From: Nitrososphaeraceae archaeon | GTDB lineage: Archaea > Thermoproteota > Nitrososphaeria > Nitrososphaerales > Nitrososphaeraceae | Length of the DNA: 17,993 nucleotides | Assembly: GCA_025922715.1 (NCBI GenBank) | Contig: JAICHH010000017.1 | Coordinates: 1 to 17,993 of the forward strand | Reading direction: 5' to 3' | Notes under the pieces: generated by a model | Database searches by the model: none | What the model was told of the DNA's origin: nothing | The model's input: only the letters and a program-made list of their open reading frames with translations | Position numbers and translations under genes: made by a program | In this document: in pieces, positions 1-8,076 of the stretch | Numbering within the stretch: the stretch's first letter is position 1 | Layout: each line of letters opens with the position of its first letter

Positions 1-162
1 GGTGAAGTTCAAGAAGTTACAGGAGAATTTATAGTAACACAGAAAGGTACTATAGACAAAGATGTATTCTATATCCCTAAAAATTTAGTAGACCATTTTG
101 ATGGCAGTACTGTCTTTTTTACAGTAACTGAAGAAGAAGTAAAACAATACAAAAGGGATTGA
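1..162 (+). CDS. C-terminal end of a small PRC-barrel-like protein (5' end outside window)
   Basis: The reading frame is open from the first base and ends at TGA 160-162, giving 53 residues of a protein whose start lies to the left. The fragment aligns by eye along its whole length with residues about 25-77 of the protein at 7179-7874. Both have GE(V/I)Q, then (V/I)TQKG.IDK, then a NLV..(F/Y)DG stretch, and both end in VTEEE. This looks like the small beta-rich PRC-barrel or DUF2171-type domain often paired with YsnF/AvaK domains in stress proteins; that name is from family knowledge, not a search. Unlike its paralogue, this protein stops right after the domain and has no DUF2382 tail. Function is unknown. 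Confidence 0.75.
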   Translation, partial: GEVQEVTGEFIVTQKGTIDKDVFYIPKNLVDHFDGSTVFFTVTEEEVKQYKRD

Positions 163-291
163 ATTCTGTCACAAAAATTATTTTTTATGTAATATTTTTG
201 TTATGAAATTTTGATGACAGGCATTTTAGATTATAGATAATTATCAATTAGTTTTCTGAGATTTTCTACTAGTACCATTACAATAAATATT

Positions 292-300
292 TTTATAAAT
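292..300 (+). promoter_or_regulatory. Box A/TATA element of the 325-630 gene
   Basis: TTTATAAAT is centred about 29 nt before the ATG at 325. This is the spacing expected for an archaeal TATA box serving a nearly leaderless transcript. No Shine-Dalgarno sequence lies before the start. Confidence 0.5.
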
Positions 301-324
301 TAGAATATAAAATGAATTGAAAAA

Positions 325-630
325 ATGGTATACAATAGAATATTTCTGGTATTACCAGCAACAACAATATTTCTTGTTTCAACAATACTGTCCATGTCAA
401 CATTCACTAATGTTTCCGCATTCTCACAATCGGAAGGAACAAATCAAACTATGCAGGATGCAGGTCAATCTGCCGATCAAACAACAAGTGAAGCAATAAA
501 ACAAAATGTTAGTGATGTTGTAACCAACATTAGTAAAAAGGCGAAGAGCGTGGGATCAAATATTACTACTGAAGTCGCAAAAGAAGTCGCTGAAAATATT
601 GGGAAAAAACTACAAGATCTAGCCAAGTAA
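325..630 (+). CDS. Small secreted helical protein, function unknown
   Basis: This encodes 101 residues. An N-terminal hydrophobic signal peptide (about residues 5-31) ends in VSA, a plausible signal peptidase site. The mature part of about 70 residues is polar and helix-forming, with regularly spaced Ile/Val and Lys/Glu in the C-terminal half (VTNISKKAKSVGSNITTEVA). That pattern suggests an amphipathic helix or coiled coil. N-x-S/T sequons are present (NQT, NVS, NIS, NIT), so glycosylation outside the cell is possible. The ATG at 325 is preferred because it fits the TATA spacing; a TTG at 317 in another frame opens only a shadow. I do not recognise a family. It stands alone, convergent with the oxidoreductase gene that follows on the other strand. 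Confidence 0.75.
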   Translation: MVYNRIFLVLPATTIFLVSTILSMSTFTNVSAFSQSEGTNQTMQDAGQSADQTTSEAIKQNVSDVVTNISKKAKSVGSNITTEVAKEVAENIGKKLQDLAK

Positions 631-640
631 TTCAACTTTA

Positions 641-672
641 TCTTTTTAAAAACTGTTTTTTTATTTTTATTA
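641..672 (+). terminator. T-rich archaeal-type terminator after the 325-630 gene
   Basis: About 10-40 nt after the stop there are successive T runs: five, then seven, then five. There is no strong hairpin. Archaeal RNA polymerase commonly terminates on such U-tracts. Confidence 0.4.
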
Positions 673-735
673 ATATTTATTATAATTAATATTATTAGAT
701 TAAAATTGTAACCATAATAGGAAATATATAAGTTA

Positions 736-1740
736 TCAATTGTTTATAGTAGTAGACATTTTCTTTACAAGATCTACAAATTTTTTTCTATCAGGACTAG
801 AATTGGTAAATACAATTTCAGTAAATCCAATTTCTATATATTTTTGTAGTTTCTTGATTCCTTCTTCTTCATTAGTTATAACAAATAACTCCTTTTCTAA
901 AGAATCATCACCAATCACCTTCCCATTTTCTTCAATCTTTCTTGGATCATGTACATCTATATCAAAGAATGCTTTAATCATAGACCCTCTCCAAAATCTT
1001 ATTGATTCGATTGCTTTTTGTTTATCTTCATCATAGGAAGCTGGAATAAATAAAATTTTTTCTAATTGTTCGTAATCTTTTTCTGATTCAGAAGCTCCCT
1101 TTCTTACTGCTGGTAAAAGCTTATCTTTTATTTTGTTTATATTAAGTTCATTGGTTACAAAACCATTTCCTTCCTCACCGGCTAATTGTGCAGATTGTTC
1201 TCCTAAACCAGCTACATATATTGGGATGGAATAGGTAGGTTTAGTATACAAATTAGAATCTTTGACTGAATAAAATTCTCCCTTAAAATTAACCCAATCT
1301 TCTGTCCATAGTTTCTTTATCAATTTTATAGATTCTCTTAAACGTTTAAATTTCTCTTTATTTGATGGCCAAATATTTCCAGAAGGAACTTCATTGAGAG
1401 CTTCTCCTCTTCCTACACCTAGGAAGACTCTATTTGGAAACATATAAGCTAAGGTTGCAAATACTTGTGCAACTATTGCAGGATGATATCTTAGTATAGG
1501 AGCCGTTACTCCTGTACCAATGACCAATTTTGTTGTCTTTGCTAAAGCAGAACCCATCCATGGCCATGCTGCTCCTCCTGAAGCCTTTGTATTCCACCAA
1601 GGCATATAATGGTCACTAGTCCAGCAACGTTCTATTTCCTTTTTATCTAAATATATTGCATCATCTAATAATTCAGTAGGATTAATCTGTTCATGTGCTG
1701 CTTGAATACTTAATCTTGTTCCTACCATCGATTTTATCAT
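736..1740 (-). CDS. F420-dependent LLM-class oxidoreductase (FGD-like family)
   Basis: This is a TIM-barrel enzyme of the luciferase-like family, expected to use coenzyme F420 in the cytoplasm. It resembles the mycobacterial F420-dependent glucose-6-phosphate dehydrogenase (FGD) over its whole length of about 334 residues. Conserved segments are SDHYMPW (Asp43, His44 and Trp48, matching FGD Asp39/His40/Trp44), RYHPA.VAQ.FAT, PNRVFLGVGRGEALNE (Glu113 matches the FGD catalytic Glu109), RLRES and KLLPAVRKGA. However, the three FGD residues that bind the sugar phosphate (Lys198, Lys259, Arg283) align by eye with Leu, Asp and Glu, so the substrate is probably not glucose-6-phosphate. Start: ATG 1740 is reported. 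TTG 1743 lies just upstream, and ATG 1728 matches the FGD N-terminus best and fits the TATA spacing, so the true start may be 1728. The gene is monocistronic. The substrate cannot be told. Confidence 0.85.
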   Translation of the reverse strand: MIKSMVGTRLSIQAAHEQINPTELLDDAIYLDKKEIERCWTSDHYMPWWNTKASGGAAWPWMGSALAKTTKLVIGTGVTAPILRYHPAIVAQVFATLAYMFPNRVFLGVGRGEALNEVPSGNIWPSNKEKFKRLRESIKLIKKLWTEDWVNFKGEFYSVKDSNLYTKPTYSIPIYVAGLGEQSAQLAGEEGNGFVTNELNINKIKDKLLPAVRKGASESEKDYEQLEKILFIPASYDEDKQKAIESIRFWRGSMIKAFFDIDVHDPRKIEENGKVIGDDSLEKELFVITNEEEGIKKLQKYIEIGFTEIVFTNSSPDRKKFVDLVKKMSTTINN

Positions 1741-1756
1741 CAACAGGTGTATTCTA

Positions 1757-1768
1757 TTATATATTTTA
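1757..1768 (-). promoter_or_regulatory. TATA element of the F420-dependent oxidoreductase gene
   Basis: On the minus strand this reads TAAAATATATAA. Its centre is about 22 nt before ATG 1740 and 34 nt before ATG 1728. The expected transcription start, about 26 nt downstream, would fall between the two, which favours initiation at 1728. Confidence 0.4.
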
Positions 1769-2026
1769 TTAAGATAATAATCTTCTTTTTATTATAAAAG
1801 TTTCATTCTTTTACTGGTAAAAGTCTCTTTATATTTGATAAATAGAAAAATAGTCAAGAAAAAATTATTTATCCCTCCAAGGAACAGATAATATATATGT
1901 TATAGATAGCCATTATGCACATACCAATAAAATTAGGAAAAATTAATTAGATAGATTGTTAAGATAATAAAAGTATTAGTTGTGTGATAAAGAAACTCTT
2001 AACTTTGATATTGATTTCATAACTTT

Positions 2027-3919
2027 ATGATAAAATCTTTTAGTAACTCCTTTTCAATCTTTATTGCAGTTCTATTATTAGCAGTTATAGTGGCAATTTT
2101 ATTTTATTTTACATACTCAGAAATAGATAAATCAGCAAAAGGTGTAGCATTAGGTGAAATCCAAAATGTTTCATTAACTCAAACCCATGATTCTGGAAAA
2201 ATTATAGAAAATGCTCTCCTGGATATAGTGACAAATCTTAAAACCATTGCAAATTCACCAACTGTTCAGCAATCAAAAGATGTTAAAGATATGGTATTAT
2301 TGATGAATGCAGGTCAATCTTCAACTCAGCATATCACTGACTATTATAGAATAATAGATAAAAATGGAAAAATTATTGCTGCTAGCAATCATCAACAATA
2401 TATTAAATCAAAAGATCAAGATTTTAGTAATAGATCATATTTTATTATTCCAAAAGAAACACACAAAGTATACATTTCAAATCTAATTAATTCAATCAAT
2501 AAAATCCCTAGTTTTTCTATTTCTATACCTATATTGATAAACGATATATCTAAAAATGAAGTTATAAATCGAACATTTTCATTGGATACTACAAATAATG
2601 AATTTATTCCCATTAATAATACTTTTGATAGAACAATATTCAATGGAATAATAGAAGCATCTGTTAGAATCGATAAATTAGAAAAACTCTTGGAACTTTC
2701 TATGTTATTGTCAGAACAAAATGAGCTCACTTTATTGGATAGAAAAGAAATGATTATGTTTACTGCTAAGAAAGATTTACTTGGAGAAAATTTTTTTTCT
2801 GATAAAGTACAATCATTAATGTTTAATCCACTACCTTTAAAAGACTTAGAGAACATTCACAAGTTGGTAAATGATGCATTAAACGGAAAAAGTGGAATTT
2901 ATAACCTTAATACTACAAGTCAAACAAGTACTTTTTCCTCTAAACCTATATCTCTTGAAGGAGATCAATTCATGACTTTATTAATAAATAAACCATATAA
3001 ACTCGATGCAGAAGTTATTTATTTCTTAAATCTACAACGTAACTTTTCTATAATTACAATATTGATTATAGTAGTTGTTTCCTCGCTTCTTGGCTATTTC
3101 CTTATTAGCTGGAATAAAAGATTGCAAACTAAGGTTAATAATCAAACGATTAAATTAAACCAAAATATCAAACAATTAAGAAATGCAAATGAACAATTAA
3201 AACAGCATGACAAAATGCAAGAAGAATTCATAAATATAACTGCACACGAATTGAGAACACCTATTCAATCAATAATTGGATATACAGAAATGATAAAATC
3301 ATTTCCAGAGAAAACAGCAAATTACGTCCAACCGATAGAAAGAAATGCACAAAGACTTTATAAATTAATTCAAGATATTTTAGATATTACAAAAATTGAA
3401 AGTGGAAATCTTGAACTAAAAAAAACCCAATTTGATCTACATGAGAAAATAAACAATGTGATAAAAGATTTAATAACTGCAAAAAAAATAGATGGGGTTA
3501 ATCAAAATGTCAAAATCGTCTTTCATCCATCAAATGAATCATCTACAGTATTTGCAGATAAAATAAGAATCTATCAAGTTATTAATAACCTAATAAGAAA
3601 TGCAGCAAAATTTACAAATGGCGATCAAGCAAAAATTGAAATAATTTTAGAAAAAGTAAAAAAAGAGAAAAAAGGCAATGAATGGATATCTGTAAAAATA
3701 AGAGATAATGGTACAGGAATAGATCCAGACATATTGCCAAGACTATTTTCAAAATTTACAACAAAATCCGAATTTGGAGGTACTGGCCTAGGATTGTACA
3801 TTTCAAAAAAGATTATAGAAGCACACGGTGGAACTATAAGAGGATATAATAATAATCAAAATGGAGAAAAAAAAGGTGCTACATTTGAATTTATCCTTCC
3901 GCTCTATAAATCAAAGTAA
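2027..3919 (+). CDS. Membrane sensor histidine kinase with dCache-like extracellular domain
   Basis: This is a 630-residue two-component sensor. The order is TM1 (about residues 10-30), an extracellular region of about 310 residues, TM2 (about 340-363), a coiled linker (about 367-402), HisKA and HATPase_c. The sensor carries dCache-like marks: RIIDKNGKIIAAS followed by DFSNRSYF and VYIS. The kinase is complete: H-box TAHELRTP with His407 as phosphoacceptor, N-box around Asn521/Asn525 (NNLIRNAAKF), G1 box DNGTGID (Asp560), F-box LFSKF and G2 box GGTGLGLYIS (from Gly584). It should bind an extracellular small molecule, autophosphorylate and pass phosphate to a response regulator. No receiver domain or response regulator lies in the window, so it is an orphan and the ligand is unknown. 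ATG 2027 comes directly before the first TM; no clear Shine-Dalgarno or TATA was seen. Confidence 0.93.
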   Translation: MIKSFSNSFSIFIAVLLLAVIVAILFYFTYSEIDKSAKGVALGEIQNVSLTQTHDSGKIIENALLDIVTNLKTIANSPTVQQSKDVKDMVLLMNAGQSSTQHITDYYRIIDKNGKIIAASNHQQYIKSKDQDFSNRSYFIIPKETHKVYISNLINSINKIPSFSISIPILINDISKNEVINRTFSLDTTNNEFIPINNTFDRTIFNGIIEASVRIDKLEKLLELSMLLSEQNELTLLDRKEMIMFTAKKDLLGENFFSDKVQSLMFNPLPLKDLENIHKLVNDALNGKSGIYNLNTTSQTSTFSSKPISLEGDQFMTLLINKPYKLDAEVIYFLNLQRNFSIITILIIVVVSSLLGYFLISWNKRLQTKVNNQTIKLNQNIKQLRNANEQLKQHDKMQEEFINITAHELRTPIQSIIGYTEMIKSFPEKTANYVQPIERNAQRLYKLIQDILDITKIESGNLELKKTQFDLHEKINNVIKDLITAKKIDGVNQNVKIVFHPSNESSTVFADKIRIYQVINNLIRNAAKFTNGDQAKIEIILEKVKKEKKGNEWISVKIRDNGTGIDPDILPRLFSKFTTKSEFGGTGLGLYISKKIIEAHGGTIRGYNNNQNGEKKGATFEFILPLYKSK

Positions 3920-4172
3920 TCTTTTAATTATTATATTTATACCCATTTATTAACGATAATTTGCATTATAAAATTTAATTTAATATTAAATATATGTAGA
4001 AGTAAATTGGTCAAGTATTACACTTAAGGTTTGTTTAACATATCCATACATTTATTTTTTTTAATAGATCTATTGATCCATGAAAATATTATTCTTTTGA
4101 TGCATATTTGTGGTGGTTAGATTCTATTAACAGGAATTAAAAATTAGTATAAAAAAGATATAAAAAGATATG

Positions 4173-4180
4173 TATAATAC
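4173..4180 (+). promoter_or_regulatory. TATA element of the methyltransferase gene
   Basis: TATAATAC is centred about 30 nt before the ATG at 4206, suggesting a very short leader. The region is AT-rich, so other AT tracts such as the one near 4183-4197 are possible alternatives. Confidence 0.35.
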
Positions 4181-4205
4181 CTTAAAATAATATTTAACCA
4201 TAACA

Positions 4206-5288
4206 ATGCAATCGGAAAACTCTACCAACAAAATTAATGAACAAAAACTACACGACTTTATGCTAAAGTCTGTTGGAGACATTGCAAGTACTATGAGTGC
4301 AATGCTTGTGATTATTGGAGATAGACTGGGTTTATACAAAGCCATGGCAGAATCTGGACAGCCTATTACATCAGACGAATTAGCAAAAAAGACTAACACT
4401 AATGAGCGCTATATTAGAGAATGGCTGGCAAATCAAGCCGCTGGAGGATATATAACATATAATGCATCAGATGAAAAATATACACTTCCACCAGAACAAG
4501 CAATGGCATTAGCAGATGAAAATAGTCCTGTATATATGCATGGAGCCTATCAATCAATCAGATCTTTTTTTAAAGACGAAGATAAATTTATAGAGGTATT
4601 CAAAACTGGAAAGGGATTGAGATGGGGTGAGCATCATCATGATCTCTTTGAAGGTACTGCCAGATTTTTTAAACCTAATTATATTGGGAATCTTGTGAAT
4701 TCATGGATTCCTTCACTTGATGGAGTTGAAGAAAAACTAAAACAAGGTGCTAAAGTTGCCGATATTGGATGTGGATATGGTATCTCAACAATTATTATGG
4801 CCAAGGCCTATCCAAATTCTAAATTTTATGGTTTTGATAACCATAGTCCATCTATTGAACAAGCTAAAGAGCAAGCAAGAAAAGAAGGAATAACAAGGAA
4901 TGTAGAATTTAGTTCAGTATCAGCAAATGATAAATCAATTGGCAATGATTATGATCTAATTACTTTCTTCGACTGTCTTCATGACATGGGTGATCCTATA
5001 GGAGCAATGAAATTTGCAAAGCAATCTCTTAAACCAGATGGTACCTGTATGATCATAGAACCAATGGCCAATGACAAGGTAGAACAGAACCTTAATTTGG
5101 TAGGCAGAATATATTATGCAGCATCTACCCTTGTTTGTGTCCCAAATTCTTTGGCAGATAATGGTCCTGCATTAGGTGCACAAGCAGGTGAAACGAAAAT
5201 AAAAAAGATATCAGAAGCAGCTGGGTTTACCAAATTCAGACGGGCAACCCAGACACCATTTAACATAATCTATGAGGCAAAACCGTAA
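4206..5288 (+). CDS. SAM-dependent methyltransferase with N-terminal winged-helix domain
   Basis: This 360-residue protein resembles the Rv2258c-type class I methyltransferases. Residues about 20-100 form the winged-helix or dimerisation domain: DRLGLYKAM, then ITSDELAKKT.TNERYIREWL and a GGYI..NA wing, as in O-methyltransferase-type proteins. The Rossmann domain follows, with SAM motif I VADIGCGYGIST (Asp186, Gly188, Gly190, Gly192), the acidic end of strand 2 (YGFDNH) and a post-motif segment DLITFFDCLHDMGDP. KPDGTCMIIEP ends the core. It should transfer a methyl group from S-adenosylmethionine to a small molecule in the cytosol. The acceptor is unknown; the winged helix in this family usually serves dimerisation and substrate binding rather than DNA binding. 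It has no co-directional partner close by. ATG 4206 is the first in-frame start. Confidence 0.88.
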   Translation: MQSENSTNKINEQKLHDFMLKSVGDIASTMSAMLVIIGDRLGLYKAMAESGQPITSDELAKKTNTNERYIREWLANQAAGGYITYNASDEKYTLPPEQAMALADENSPVYMHGAYQSIRSFFKDEDKFIEVFKTGKGLRWGEHHHDLFEGTARFFKPNYIGNLVNSWIPSLDGVEEKLKQGAKVADIGCGYGISTIIMAKAYPNSKFYGFDNHSPSIEQAKEQARKEGITRNVEFSSVSANDKSIGNDYDLITFFDCLHDMGDPIGAMKFAKQSLKPDGTCMIIEPMANDKVEQNLNLVGRIYYAASTLVCVPNSLADNGPALGAQAGETKIKKISEAAGFTKFRRATQTPFNIIYEAKP

Positions 5289-5750
5289 CCATACAATTTA
5301 TTTACAAAAATATTTTATTTATTTTTATTTATTTGTTAAATTTATTTAAAGTGTGACTCTTCAATGTTACTAAATTGAAGTATCTAGTTAGAGTAATTCT
5401 TTTTATCTTTATCTCATAGTAGTAAAAAAATAATAGTCATATTTATAAAACTAAAAGAAGATAATACTTTTAATAATGATAAGCAATGAAAATATTGTAT
5501 GAATCATTATAAGAATCAGAATTCTAATTTAAATAATGGATATTAAAAGTATTAATTAATTAAAGTGATGAGAACTATTTACTAATTGTTTTCTTTATCT
5601 CTTTAAATATTAAAGTCACATAATCAGATCAGACATTCCTTGGTTTTTTTTGCAATATTTGACTGTCCCTAATCTAACATTTTTTCAACTGTAATACAAT
5701 GAAGTTTGCCTATCAGTTCTAGCCAATAAATTTCAGAATAATAAATTCTA
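5289..5750. other. Gene-free stretch between convergent genes
   Basis: This is 462 bp of AT-rich sequence between the methyltransferase stop and the end of the PH/SHOCT gene on the other strand. T runs just after 5288 could terminate the methyltransferase transcript. I see no coding pattern, no RNA gene and no long repeat. Confidence 0.5.
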
Positions 5751-6428
5751 CTAACTCTTCTTATTCTTAATAAGTTGTTGCTTCATTTGATTAAACTCTT
5801 CTTCAGTTAGTATTCCTTCTTCTTTCAATTTTGCAAGTTTTCGTAATTCATCTGCAATTGATACAGAGTGATTAAAAGCAGTCATAACCTCTTTTGGTTC
5901 ATTTAATTCGATAGATTTTTGCCTTTTCGAAGGAGGTATTCTTCGGCTATCATTCATTCCTGAACGAATTATTTCCAACAAATCTTCTGCCTTATCTTTT
6001 GGAATAGCTTCTATTATACCTGTTTGATCATCTTCACCTTCGATTATACTATCCATCATCCCTAATTTGGTTGAGCTCATTAATCCAGGAGCTTTAAATC
6101 TTATTGTAGATGATAGCAATCCCTTTTCAAGCTTTAAACTTGTAATGATATCGTAAGGAATATCCACTACATTTGCTTTTATACCAAGCATATATGGATC
6201 TCTGATTATTATTCTTCTGTCAGTTGCATAGATGGTATTGGGTGTAAAATAAGAGCCTCCAGGCTTTATTTTTGATTGTCTTGCAACAAGTAATACTTTT
6301 TCGTCTGGATTTAACATCTCATTTATTTTATTAACTTCTTCTAAGTCGCCTCCCTCTAGGAGAGGTTTTTTCGTACGTACTGTATCTTTTCCTTCATCCT
6401 CTTTGCTGTCACCTAAGCCAAAAGGCAT
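5751..6428 (-). CDS. PH-like domain protein with C-terminal SHOCT domain
   Basis: This 225-residue protein is predicted to be cytosolic. Residues about 30-145 look like a bacterial/archaeal PH-like domain: LNPDEKVLLVARQS, then a Y.TPNTIYATDRRIIIRDP hairpin, VVDIPYDIITSLKLE and a closing helix DKAEDLLEIIRSG. The last 35 residues are a SHOCT domain (SIADELRKLAKLKEEGIL, then TEEEFNQMKQQL), a short helical oligomerisation module usually at the C-terminus. PH-like plus SHOCT is a known arrangement in prokaryotes, often linked with the membrane or stress, but its exact role is not established. ATG 6428 is chosen over the upstream TTG 6437 because a good box A sits 28 nt before the ATG. The first residues, MPFGLG, recall N-terminal glycine-rich starts of related proteins. 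Confidence 0.82.
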   Translation of the reverse strand: MPFGLGDSKEDEGKDTVRTKKPLLEGGDLEEVNKINEMLNPDEKVLLVARQSKIKPGGSYFTPNTIYATDRRIIIRDPYMLGIKANVVDIPYDIITSLKLEKGLLSSTIRFKAPGLMSSTKLGMMDSIIEGEDDQTGIIEAIPKDKAEDLLEIIRSGMNDSRRIPPSKRQKSIELNEPKEVMTAFNHSVSIADELRKLAKLKEEGILTEEEFNQMKQQLIKNKKS

Positions 6429-6450
6429 AATACACAAACTAATTTAAAGT

Positions 6451-6462
6451 CGTATTTAAAAT
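6451..6462 (-). promoter_or_regulatory. Box A of the PH/SHOCT gene
   Basis: The minus strand reads TTTTAAATAC, a near-ideal archaeal box A, centred about 28 nt before ATG 6428. The transcript should be leaderless. A 17-bp match to this segment (ATTTAAAATTATATAGT) recurs at 6760-6776. Confidence 0.55.
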
Positions 6463-6520
6463 TATATAGTTCCTCCTTGATCCAATCGAAATTGCTTTTT
6501 TAATACGATTATATCTCTAA

Positions 6521-6926
6521 ATTACTCGTACTAATATTTTCGATGAATATCAAAAGGAAAAGAAAGCAATTATTGATAACAATATAGAGACAACAACAGA
6601 CCAATATCAAGCACAGCAAACTATAAACTCTATTCAATCATTCTTAAATAATCATATAAAATTACAACAAAAATATATTCTATTTTTCAGTCAGCATATT
6701 CTAAATTTGTAAATAATCTATCCAAGTCCTATTGGAATAATTTCTATTTCCAACAGTATATTTAAAATTATATAGTAACATTAATCAGATTATAATTGGC
6801 AATACAATCAATACCTCAAAACTGATAAACCATTTTCTAGAATCATATCTAGAAACTTTTAACAAATCAATAAACCTTGCACAAAAATATTATAGAGATT
6901 CAATAAAAAGTTACTCGAATGTTTAA
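6521..6926 (+). pseudogene. Decayed gene for a helical, phasin-like protein
   Basis: Three consecutive pieces in three frames read as one protein. Frame 2 runs from 6521 to about 6675 (TNIFDEYQKEKKAIIDNN, then QAQQTINSIQSFLNNHIKLQ). Frame 1 runs from 6676 to the stop at 6763-6765 (FQSAYSKFVNNLSKSYWNNF). Frame 3 runs from about 6777 to TAA 6924-6926 (TSKLINHFLESYLETFNKSI, then NLAQKYYRDSIKSYS). No ATG opens the first piece. The rebuilt product of about 130 residues is almost all amphipathic helix with regularly spaced Phe, Tyr and Ile, which recalls phasin-like proteins on polyhydroxyalkanoate granules; that name is inference. Two frameshifts and the missing start argue for decay rather than one sequencing error. 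It lies upstream of the YsnF/AvaK gene on the same strand. Confidence 0.55.
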
Positions 6927-7148
6927 GAAAATATAAAAATCTTATTTTGAATTTTATAAATAAATATTTAAAAAATATTTAGGGATTCATATGCAACTTT
7001 CTGACCTACTAGAGTTTTTAATAGTTGTGGTGTAAATTTCAATAGGTTATAGGTACCACCGAGGAAGATAAGAATATAATGGAATGTGAAGAATTCTATT
7101 TGACAATTTTTTTATTGTTTTGTAGATAACAATAAAATTTGTTGTAAG

Positions 7149-7158
7149 TATTAAATAA
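7149..7158 (+). promoter_or_regulatory. Box A of the YsnF/AvaK-domain gene
   Basis: TATTAAATAA is centred about 26 nt before the ATG at 7179, as expected for a leaderless transcript. There is no Shine-Dalgarno sequence. Confidence 0.5.
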
Positions 7159-7178
7159 TTTATTAAATATAATATTCT

Positions 7179-7874
7179 ATGAGTTCTAATGATTTTCCTT
7201 GGAAGGAAACTATAAAAAAAGAAGCAAGAGGAATTGATGACGCGGATTTTGGTGAGATTCAAAGTGTTGATCCAGAATATGTCATAACTCAAAAAGGTAT
7301 AATTGATAAAGAATTTTTCTCCTTTCCAGTAAATCTAGTCCAAGATTATGATGGTAATAGAGTATTATTCAAAGTAACTGAAGAAGAGGCAAGAAATTCA
7401 TATATGCAATCTCAAAATGTAGATCTTGATCGGGATGATTTTAGTAATAGTGAGATAGAAACAGAAACTTCTACTACTAATGATTATGATTCATTAAGCA
7501 ATACAAAAGAAAAAGAAGAAGTTATTCCTTTAATGTCAGAAAAATTAGATGTCAATAAGAGAGAATTTGTAGATGAAACAGTTGTCACTAAAAAACCAGT
7601 CAAAGAAACCAAAACAATAGAAGTTCAATTAATAAGAGAAGAAATAGAAAGTATTGATAGAAGACCTCCCAGTGGAGTCACAGAAGCACAAAATCCTGTA
7701 GAATCACCAGAGCAGATAAAAATACCATTAAAGAGAGAAGAACCAGAAGTTAGCAAAAAACCATATGTGAAAGAAGAAGTTGTAGTAAAAAAGAAGGCTG
7801 TTACCGATAAAAAAGAGATAACAGAGGATATTAACTCTGAAGAATTAGATACATCCAATATAGATAGAGAATAG
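7179..7874 (+). CDS. PRC-barrel-like plus YsnF/AvaK (DUF2382) stress-type protein
   Basis: This 231-residue protein is soluble and highly charged. Residues about 25-77 are a small beta-rich domain paralogous to the fragment at 1-162 (GEIQSVDPEYVITQKG, then FPVNLVQDYDG and VTEEEA). After an acidic linker, residues about 108-225 carry the YsnF/AvaK pattern: VIPLMSEKLDVNKREF, VTKKPVKETKTIEVQLIREE, then IKIPLKREEPEVSKKPYVKE followed by VVVKKKAV. The alternating charged beta-strands and the IPL(.)REE...V(S/N)K(K/R) repeats are typical of DUF2382. In bacteria such proteins are linked to general stress and desiccation, but the biochemical role is unknown. It is monocistronic, flanked on both sides by decayed genes. 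A signal peptide is absent. Confidence 0.87.
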   Translation: MSSNDFPWKETIKKEARGIDDADFGEIQSVDPEYVITQKGIIDKEFFSFPVNLVQDYDGNRVLFKVTEEEARNSYMQSQNVDLDRDDFSNSEIETETSTTNDYDSLSNTKEKEEVIPLMSEKLDVNKREFVDETVVTKKPVKETKTIEVQLIREEIESIDRRPPSGVTEAQNPVESPEQIKIPLKREEPEVSKKPYVKEEVVVKKKAVTDKKEITEDINSEELDTSNIDRE

Positions 7875-7933
7875 AAAAATTTTATCTACAGTCAAAGGCT
7901 CATATTTACTTGGTCCCATTAACTAAATAGGTT

Positions 7934-7958
7934 CAATTTTTTTATTAACTAAATTTTT
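7934..7958 (+). terminator. T-tract terminator candidate after the YsnF/AvaK gene
   Basis: Two T runs, of seven and six, lie 60-85 nt after the stop. The sequence context is AT-rich, so this is only suggestive. Confidence 0.3.
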
Positions 7959-8076
7959 TCAACTATACATATGATATACTTTTTACAATCAATCCATATT
8001 ATATTCATTAATAAGATAAATATTTGAGCTATTGCCAATTGTCAGAAAAAGAAGGTTATAGGATATAAGTTCCACA

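Noticed and set aside
2416..2856. 146-codon minus-strand open frame
   Set aside because: It lies fully inside the histidine kinase gene in antisense and is a composition artefact; the kinase frame has clear domains.
6454..6776. 17-bp direct repeat ATTTAAAATTATATAGT at 6454-6470 and 6760-6776
   Set aside because: It is wholly AT-rich apart from one base and one copy overlaps a box A, so chance is a sufficient explanation.
7047..7292. 81-codon minus-strand open frame over the start of the YsnF/AvaK gene
   Set aside because: It overlaps the promoter and N-terminus of a well-supported gene and shows no domain-like pattern.
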